Part shown: positions 59,067 through 64,000 of the stretch, piece by piece | How positions within the stretch are numbered: the first letter of the stretch is position 1 | How the letters are laid out: every line of letters starts with the position of its first letter | Assembly (NCBI RefSeq): GCF_008710285.1 | Contig: NZ_VYQF01000015.1 | Location: forward strand, 1 to 64,000 | DNA: 64,000 nucleotides | Direction of reading: 5' to 3' | From: Ginsengibacter hankyongi | GTDB lineage: Bacteria > Bacteroidota > Bacteroidia > Chitinophagales > Chitinophagaceae | Translations under genes and position numbers: made by a program | The notes under the pieces: generated by a model | Told to the model about the DNA's origin: nothing | The model's input: only the letters and a program-made list of their open reading frames with translations | The model's database searches: none

Positions 59067-59519
59067 ATGAATATCTACCGCATTGCTGGTTTACTCAGCC
59101 TGTATTTACTCAGCTCTATCATTTCATGTAAAACTACCACTTATGTTATCAACATAACGGCTGGAGACACAACCACGCAGAAGCTGACACTCCAGCAGAC
59201 AGACGGCAGTTCTGCTGATACGATTAAAGTTCATGAAGATGACAAAGTTCTGTGGAGAATCAAAACCGAAACAGTTCACAAAATCACCGATATTGATGAT
59301 AAGATCAGTATGGCTCAACCCACATTTATAACTGAACGTAAACCGCATAAGAGATTTTTTTCCAGAACATGGGTTGAAAAAGTAAACCGTGTTGTTAAGG
59401 CCCAGTTTAAGGACTCAGGTTACGTTAAGGAATTTTATTTCATCAAGTGGAAACCTAACGGGCCGGATAGTGCAAAAACTTATGACCCGCTGATGCAGAT
59501 ATACCCCAGAGGCTACTAA
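59067..59519 (+). CDS. Small secreted lipoprotein, family with 59731 gene (member 1)
   Basis: A protein of 150 residues with a lipobox SSIISC (Cys21). The body begins TYVINITAGD, continues LTLQQTDGSSADTIKVHEDDKVLWRI, and ends with EFYFIKWKPNG followed by TYDPLMQIYP. The next gene shares TY.INIT, L.L..Q.G..A, D.I.W and YFIKWK...YDPL..I.P, so the two are diverged paralogues. The family was not recognised; the strand pattern is compatible with a small Ig- or cupredoxin-like sandwich. It lacks obvious catalytic or metal ligands. Confidence 0.7.
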   Translation: MNIYRIAGLLSLYLLSSIISCKTTTYVINITAGDTTTQKLTLQQTDGSSADTIKVHEDDKVLWRIKTETVHKITDIDDKISMAQPTFITERKPHKRFFSRTWVEKVNRVVKAQFKDSGYVKEFYFIKWKPNGPDSAKTYDPLMQIYPRGY

Positions 59520-59649
59520 CAGACATTCCGAAAACCTGTCAACTATAAACAAGCTTTGGGTTATATGATGAATTCCGCAACAGAGTTTAATGCTTTAAAA
59601 TAAGTTCAATGTAAAGGGGTTGCATTTCAGTAATCTTTCAGCTATTTTC

Positions 59650-59691
59650 GTATATCCTTCCTCGAAAAACTTCCCGCTTATTTTCCACCAC
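59650..59691 (+). promoter_or_regulatory. Conserved leader element, copy 2
   Basis: GTATATCCTTCCTCGAAAAA, then TTCCCGCTTA and TTTTCCACCAC, 39 bases before the ATG at 59731. It aligns with the element at 58993-59031, while the rest of the spacers do not. Confidence 0.55.
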
Positions 59692-59730
59692 AGGAGTTTT
59701 CTCAATATTATTAACCCCTAAAACTGAATT

Positions 59731-60189
59731 ATGAAATCATTTCGAATTCCTGTATTGATTATCGTTTTTGCTATTTTTTCCGTTAGGGCATATTCTTATA
59801 TAAGCGATTTTATTATGCCCGATGATTCTATAATTATACCATCGACTTATACAATTAACATTACCGGGCGTGCCAGCAACAAGCTGATTTTAAAGAACCA
59901 GTCAGGTGACGACGCAAGTGAGTTTAATGCTGTAGATAATGATATTATCATTTGGAACAACGAGGATCCTGATATTACGATTCTAAAGATAAAACAGAAG
60001 TTTCTCAGGAAAAATCGCTTTCAAAAGAAGCCGGCTTTTCAATTGACTGCAGGCGGCTTCGAAGGCCAGCTTGAAAATTATAATCGTAAACCTCGTAAGC
60101 AACACTATTTTATTAAGTGGAAAGATAAAAGTGGCAAAAAACATAGATACGATCCATTAATAAGAATAAATCCTAACACCTTCGATTAA
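59731..60189 (+). CDS. Small secreted protein, paralogue of 59067 gene (member 2)
   Basis: A protein of 152 residues. The N-terminus MKSFRIPVLIIVFAIFSVRAYS is a signal peptide without a lipobox Cys, so unlike member 1 it is probably soluble or cleaved. The mature part has TYTINITGRASNKLILKNQSGDDA, an aromatic-acidic middle (DNDIIIWNN), a very basic segment (KIKQKFLRKNRFQKKPAFQ) and YFIKWKDKSGKKHRYDPLIRINP. It lies 48 bases upstream of the TPR kinase at 60238 and is probably co-transcribed with it. Confidence 0.7.
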   Translation: MKSFRIPVLIIVFAIFSVRAYSYISDFIMPDDSIIIPSTYTINITGRASNKLILKNQSGDDASEFNAVDNDIIIWNNEDPDITILKIKQKFLRKNRFQKKPAFQLTAGGFEGQLENYNRKPRKQHYFIKWKDKSGKKHRYDPLIRINPNTFD

Positions 60190-60237
60190 CAAAAACAACG
60201 GCCTCAATTTTACTTGCCCTCTTCTTAAACCCTTTTG

Positions 60238-62259
60238 ATGAAGCGCTTACATAAGTACATAATCACTTCCCGTCTGCTACTTTGCCTGTTGCTTGCGGCA
60301 ACCATCTGCATTGGGCAGGACCCGAAGATAGCCGACAGTCTTTCCAAAATTTATATAGAAACGGGAAATGAGCTTCCTGATACAGTGAGGCTGGAACTGC
60401 TGAGGCAGCTTTCTTTTAACGAAACCAACGATCCTAACCGTGCTTTAAAATATAACTATGAGCTCATAAACCTTGCCGGTAAACTGAATAATAATATCTA
60501 CCTGTATTTTGGTTATTTTCAATTGGGCAGTAAGAAAAGATCTTCTGGCGACTATCCCGGGGCACTTAACGATTACCTTACTTCGAGCAAACTGGCAAAG
60601 AGTCCGTTAGGTTCTGCCAATGCGTACATTGGTATGGCTGATGTATATAATGACCTTCGCAATTATGCGGATGCTAAATCCTATTATGAACAGGGAATTA
60701 AATTCTTAAGAAATCTGGATGATTCTATTGCACTGGCTTCCGCAATTCTCAATTTAGGCGAAGCATTCCGGCACAACGGGCAAAATGATTCAGCCATGAT
60801 GTGCGGTAAAGAAGCTGAAAGAATATTTGAGAAAAAAAATTATGACCTTGGTAAGGCTTATGCAACGGGCAATAAAGGATTGGTATATGCCAGCCTGGGA
60901 CAATTCGGCGTTGCCGAGAAAAACATCAGCGAGGCGATCGCAGTTATGGAAGAAAATAACCTTTACGATGCCGTTTGCGAATACCTGAGTGCCATGTCTG
61001 GTATTTACCTGCTAAAAGGTGACACAACTAACGCCGTAGCCTATGCGAAAAGAAGCGTTGACCTGGCTGAAAAGTATCAACTCAATAAGCAGGCATCTGA
61101 TGGCAGCAAGGTACTTTCTGAACTGTATGAAAAACTGCATGATCCCCTGCACGGGTTGCAGTACTATAAAACCTATATAGTATACAGGGACAAACTGAAC
61201 GACCTCTCCAAACAAAAGAGCGTCGACAGTCTCCAAAGGGTTTTTGAAGTATCCAGGCAACAGATAAAATTAAATGAGGTGAACCGGCAAAAGCAACAAC
61301 AAAAGAATTTATTGTTTGCATCATTAGCAGTGCTGGCGCTTATCGTGGGCCTGTTAATGGTACTGATACGCAACAACGGGCAAAAGCAAAAAGCGTATAT
61401 GCTTCTCAGTAAGGAGAAGAGCGTTACAGAAGAACAGCGGGACCTCGCCAACAAAACCCTGGCAGAGCTTAAACAAACGCAGGCACAATTGATACAGTCT
61501 GAAAAGATGGCATCGTTGGGACAACTTACTGCGGGCATTGCCCACGAAATACAAAACCCGCTTAACTTCATCAATAACTTTTCTGATCTTAATAAAGAAC
61601 TGGTAGATGATCTGTTGAGTGAAAAATCAAAAGCCCTTTCAGACCGAAATGAAAAGCTGGAAGAAGAATTACTAAAAAATATAAAGGACAATGAAGAAAA
61701 AATAAATCAACACGGCCGGCGGGCAGATGCTATTGTAAAAGGTATGTTGCAACATGCACGCCCCAGCTCCGGCGAAAAAGAATTAACCGATATTAATATG
61801 CTGGCGGGCGAGTTTTTAAAGCTGAGTTATCATGGGCTGCGGGCAAAAGATAAAAGCTTTAATGTTACAATAGTCACCGACTTTGACGAGGCAGTTGGCA
61901 AAATACAAATTGCACCGCAGGAAATAGGTAGGGTGCTGCTTAACTTATACAACAATGCATTTTATGCGGTTACAGAAAAAAAGAATCTCAAAATTGAAGG
62001 CTATGAGCCAACCGTTTCGGTGAGCACCAAAAGGCGGGATAAGTATATCGAAATAAAAATAAAAGATAATGGCACCGGTATCCCAAAAGACAAGCTGGAT
62101 AAAATTTTTCAGCCGTTTTATACCACAAAGCCCAGCGGGGAGGGTACAGGTCTTGGACTGTCCCTGAGTTACGATATAATGAAAGTTCACGAGGGGGAAA
62201 TTGCCGTACAATCACTGGAAGGCGACTATACTGAGTTTATAATTTCATTGCCGGTTTAA
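60238..62259 (+). CDS. TPR-repeat sensor histidine kinase, second copy
   Basis: 673 residues from the ATG at 60238 (a TTG one codon earlier is possible). The signal ends ICIGQ. TPR repeats fill about 25-320 (YAKRSVDLAEKYQLNKQASD and others). Then come a coiled coil, a membrane helix at about 357-377 (LFASLAVLALIVGLLMVLI), a cytoplasmic coiled coil with LKQTQAQLIQSEKMASLGQL, a HisKA-like helix with His436 (GIAHEIQNPLNF) and an HATPase_c domain (DNGTGIP, GTGLGLSLSYD). Same architecture as 14552-16654. The preceding small secreted protein could be its periplasmic signal, by position only. Confidence 0.92.
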   Translation: MKRLHKYIITSRLLLCLLLAATICIGQDPKIADSLSKIYIETGNELPDTVRLELLRQLSFNETNDPNRALKYNYELINLAGKLNNNIYLYFGYFQLGSKKRSSGDYPGALNDYLTSSKLAKSPLGSANAYIGMADVYNDLRNYADAKSYYEQGIKFLRNLDDSIALASAILNLGEAFRHNGQNDSAMMCGKEAERIFEKKNYDLGKAYATGNKGLVYASLGQFGVAEKNISEAIAVMEENNLYDAVCEYLSAMSGIYLLKGDTTNAVAYAKRSVDLAEKYQLNKQASDGSKVLSELYEKLHDPLHGLQYYKTYIVYRDKLNDLSKQKSVDSLQRVFEVSRQQIKLNEVNRQKQQQKNLLFASLAVLALIVGLLMVLIRNNGQKQKAYMLLSKEKSVTEEQRDLANKTLAELKQTQAQLIQSEKMASLGQLTAGIAHEIQNPLNFINNFSDLNKELVDDLLSEKSKALSDRNEKLEEELLKNIKDNEEKINQHGRRADAIVKGMLQHARPSSGEKELTDINMLAGEFLKLSYHGLRAKDKSFNVTIVTDFDEAVGKIQIAPQEIGRVLLNLYNNAFYAVTEKKNLKIEGYEPTVSVSTKRRDKYIEIKIKDNGTGIPKDKLDKIFQPFYTTKPSGEGTGLGLSLSYDIMKVHEGEIAVQSLEGDYTEFIISLPV

Positions 62260-62361
62260 GTGAGGATGGGGGCTAATATGCGATGGCATATCACTTCCTT
62301 TTTCAAAAGCAACCTCGTACCGCACAACTACTGAGAGTTGGCCCAATTTGTGGGTTAGCCA

Positions 62362-63189
62362 TTAAATCCTCATCACCCATGCATCTAACTCCGTTGATTT
62401 TCCTTTTAATGCGAGCTTGCGGTATTCAAGCTGTTCGGTTGACATTTCCGTTGCTTTGCGGGCAGCTTCGCTGATAATTATTTCCCCGGATGCTGCCTGC
62501 GACGTTAGCCGTGCAGCAACATTAACAGTATCGCCAAGAATTGAAATATCTGATGCGCCGCTGCTGGTCATTACGCTTCCTACATAAGCGGTACCGGCAT
62601 GAATACCAACGCCGGCCTGGATCCAGGGCTCCCCGATACCATTATAGCCAAGCGACTTCAGCGCTTGTCTGCCCGTTTTCACCGCCTTCGTTGCAAACCC
62701 TTTTCCGGCAAAACCCGGTACAAAAAAACCACCTACTTCGTCTCCCTGGAACTTCTGCACCCATCCATAGTTCCTGTAAAATATGGCCGTTACCGCCCGG
62801 TAAAACCGGTTCATCTTTTTGCTGAATTCTTCTGCCGACAGTTTCTCCGCCATCGGAGTTGAGTTGCGCACATCAATAAACATTACGGCTGTTTCAATTT
62901 CTACGCCGCCATGGTATTTGCCGGCAAACCGTTCGCACAGGTTACACATATGCGGGTTAAGTTTGGATGCCTCTACACCAAGAAACCTCCTCGTAAGATA
63001 GCCGCCGATTCCCTTAAAAGGCATATAACATATATCGCACCTGGGGCTCCTTGGTAGCCGCTTTATAATTGGCCGCATAGATTTATGCTCAAACCAGGAG
63101 GCCTGAACGTTTTCGGGCATATCGCCGGTAATAAGAAAAGTACGCCATGTATTCTTAATTTCTTCCTCGCTTATTTTTGATTCTTTCAT
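62362..63189 (-). CDS. Class III adenylate/guanylate cyclase with four-Cys N-terminal module
   Basis: 275 residues from the Met at 63189 (11 codons upstream to 63222 look spurious). An N-terminal region (about 1-95) carries CDIC and CNLC pairs separated by about 32 residues, a possible zinc or iron-sulphur site. The catalytic domain (about 100-275) has the metal aspartates in VMFIDVRNST and KFQGDEVGGFF, and the substrate/transition-state region ILGDTVNVAARL. It makes cyclic AMP or GMP from ATP or GTP; the substrate residue cannot be decided by eye. Soluble and convergent with the TPR kinase gene. Confidence 0.9.
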   Translation of the reverse strand: MKESKISEEEIKNTWRTFLITGDMPENVQASWFEHKSMRPIIKRLPRSPRCDICYMPFKGIGGYLTRRFLGVEASKLNPHMCNLCERFAGKYHGGVEIETAVMFIDVRNSTPMAEKLSAEEFSKKMNRFYRAVTAIFYRNYGWVQKFQGDEVGGFFVPGFAGKGFATKAVKTGRQALKSLGYNGIGEPWIQAGVGIHAGTAYVGSVMTSSGASDISILGDTVNVAARLTSQAASGEIIISEAARKATEMSTEQLEYRKLALKGKSTELDAWVMRI

Positions 63190-63687
63190 AGCAAGTAATT
63201 GCAGGTTAAATAATGAAATCAAAATTTAAGATGACTGGTCAGCCCACCCGAATTTTCACAGGATGAATTGAAGTTGTACCAAAGGAAGCGATTTAAACAC
63301 GTACTTTCAGTACGATTGATATTTCAAATCGTAAAATATTAAATCTTATCGTTATTTGCAAATGCTGAATAGTGCCATAAATTGCCGGCGAATGATGGTG
63401 GGGGAGAGGCCAAATAGAAGGCTGCTTTACCTGCGATAGGTGGGACATTCGAATATTCGGTTACCCGTAGCTGTTAGATATTTTAATTTTCCCGGGTTGC
63501 AAAATTAAAGCTGGCAGTATTTTGATAATTTATACATTTTACGGGTGATTCAGGCGGGCACAAGTATCTCTTTAGTAATATAAAAAGCAAGATAATTCCT
63601 AATAAAATCCAGATAGGTTACAGTTTAGGAATAAGCCTAAATCCGTATGAGGGTAAAAATGTTTAAGTAGTTTAAATTTCTAAAATT
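63190..63687. other. Intergenic region upstream of the cyclase gene
   Basis: About 500 AT-rich bases. No ORF, repeat or clear promoter was recognised. A short mirrored ACGTACTTTCAGTACG stretch lies at about 63300-63315. Confidence 0.45.
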
Positions 63688-63722
63688 AAAAAAACTCACA
63701 GTCCCAACCAGATCTGTGAGTT
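63688..63722 (-). terminator. Terminator of the partial gene at the window end
   Basis: AACTCACAG pairs with CTGTGAGTT; on the minus strand it is followed by a T7 run. It lies about 30 bases past the stop at 63751. Confidence 0.8.
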
Positions 63723-63750
63723 ACTGTATATTAAGGCGTTAAGTCTGCTG

Positions 63751-64000
63751 TTATCTAAGAGTAATACTGCCATCAAACGTTACGGTCCCGGTAGGATAGT
63801 TAATGTTTGCTATAGCGTGAGCTACAAAGTTGCCGGATGCATTGGCAAACCTTCCTGTACCCCCCGTAATGGTGTTATAATTTGTAATGAGGAGCACACC
63901 ATTATCATCAGGGCCGACAACAGAGCCGCTGTGCGTTGAAAATATTTGATCCCCGTTTGCCGTTGTTATAGTTGCCGTGCCAACCAGTAAAGGGAAATTA
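63751..64000 (-). CDS. 3' end of a hypothetical beta-barrel-like protein (partial)
   Basis: Minus-strand frame entering from the window edge with 82 residues and a stop at 63751. It includes GPDDNGVLLITNYNTITGGTGRFANASGNF and ends TVTFDGSITLR. The G(T)GRFANASG segment is typical of small allene-oxide-cyclase-like or lipocalin-like beta barrels found in secreted bacterial proteins. The N-terminus lies outside the window. A terminator follows. Confidence 0.7.
   Translation of the reverse strand, partial: NFPLLVGTATITTANGDQIFSTHSGSVVGPDDNGVLLITNYNTITGGTGRFANASGNFVAHAIANINYPTGTVTFDGSITLR

Noticed and set aside
62283-62474. 63-codon plus-strand ORF between convergent genes
   Set aside because: It overlaps the end of the nucleotide cyclase gene in antisense and has no signal or domain.

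Overview
The window reads as a chromosomal segment of a Bacteroidota bacterium, most likely from the Chitinophagaceae. The evidence is a SusC/SusD outer-membrane pair, several type IX secretion (T9SS) sorting domains of both type A and type B, many secreted lipoproteins, weak or absent Shine-Dalgarno signals, AT-rich spacers and LytTR/Reg_prop-type signalling. The family-level placement is inference. No rRNA, tRNA or CRISPR array was seen.

Layout. 0-3.1 kb: a small lipoprotein, a three-gene minus-strand envelope operon and a CsbD-like stress protein. 3.4-7.7 kb: a possible two-ORF micro-operon (a 30-residue membrane peptide and a 57-residue product), a five-PAS cytoplasmic histidine kinase, a YtxH-like protein and a DUF2383/PA2169-type helical-bundle protein, which together look like a stress-response neighbourhood. 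8.2-16.7 kb: a DUF5602-like lipoprotein, a giant T9SS subtilase with tandem GKAIVA hexapeptides, and a TPR sensor kinase. 16.8-21.8 kb: an AraC regulator divergent from an aldo/keto reductase, a hydroxynitrile-lyase-type cupin, a second aldo/keto reductase, an SDR and an NTF2-like secreted protein. 21.9-28 kb: a DUF4421 protein and two tandem T9SS paralogues that share ends but differ in the middle. 28.6-34.1 kb: the imuA-imuB-dnaE2 mutagenic translesion cassette. 34.1-44.3 kb: a repeat-rich accessory stretch with an esterase-like remnant, a long perfect palindrome, two ~210-bp MITE-like elements, a 7 x 42-bp minisatellite and a second dispersed repeat family, interleaved with DUF1080, propeller, TMEM220-like, BNR-repeat and YncE/phosphoesterase genes. 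44.5-49.2 kb: a hypothetical protein, a TPM-domain lipoprotein, an intradiol dioxygenase and a T9SS type B protein. 49.2-57.6 kb: a four-gene minus-strand operon susC-susD-sensor kinase-LytTR regulator. 58-64 kb: a PepSY-like secreted protein, two related small secreted proteins with matching leaders, a second TPR sensor kinase, a class III nucleotide cyclase with a four-cysteine N-terminal module, and the 3' end of another gene.

How the genes work together. Four sensor kinases of three architectures (PAS/HisKA_3, two TPR/HisKA, Reg_prop/LytS) plus a cyclase make this signalling-rich. The SusCD operon carries its own two-component system, so import and sensing of one unknown ligand are probably coupled. 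The imu cassette should act as one error-prone repair unit. The AraC-linked cluster looks like a redox/carbonyl detoxification unit.

Most promising novel observations: (1) the MITE-like pair whose terminal inverted repeats match within each copy better than between copies; (2) the GKAIVA repeats, which fit the left-handed beta-helix hexapeptide rule; (3) the undescribed small secreted protein pair with a conserved leader upstream of a TPR kinase; (4) the hydrolase-free SusCD/LytS/LytTR operon.
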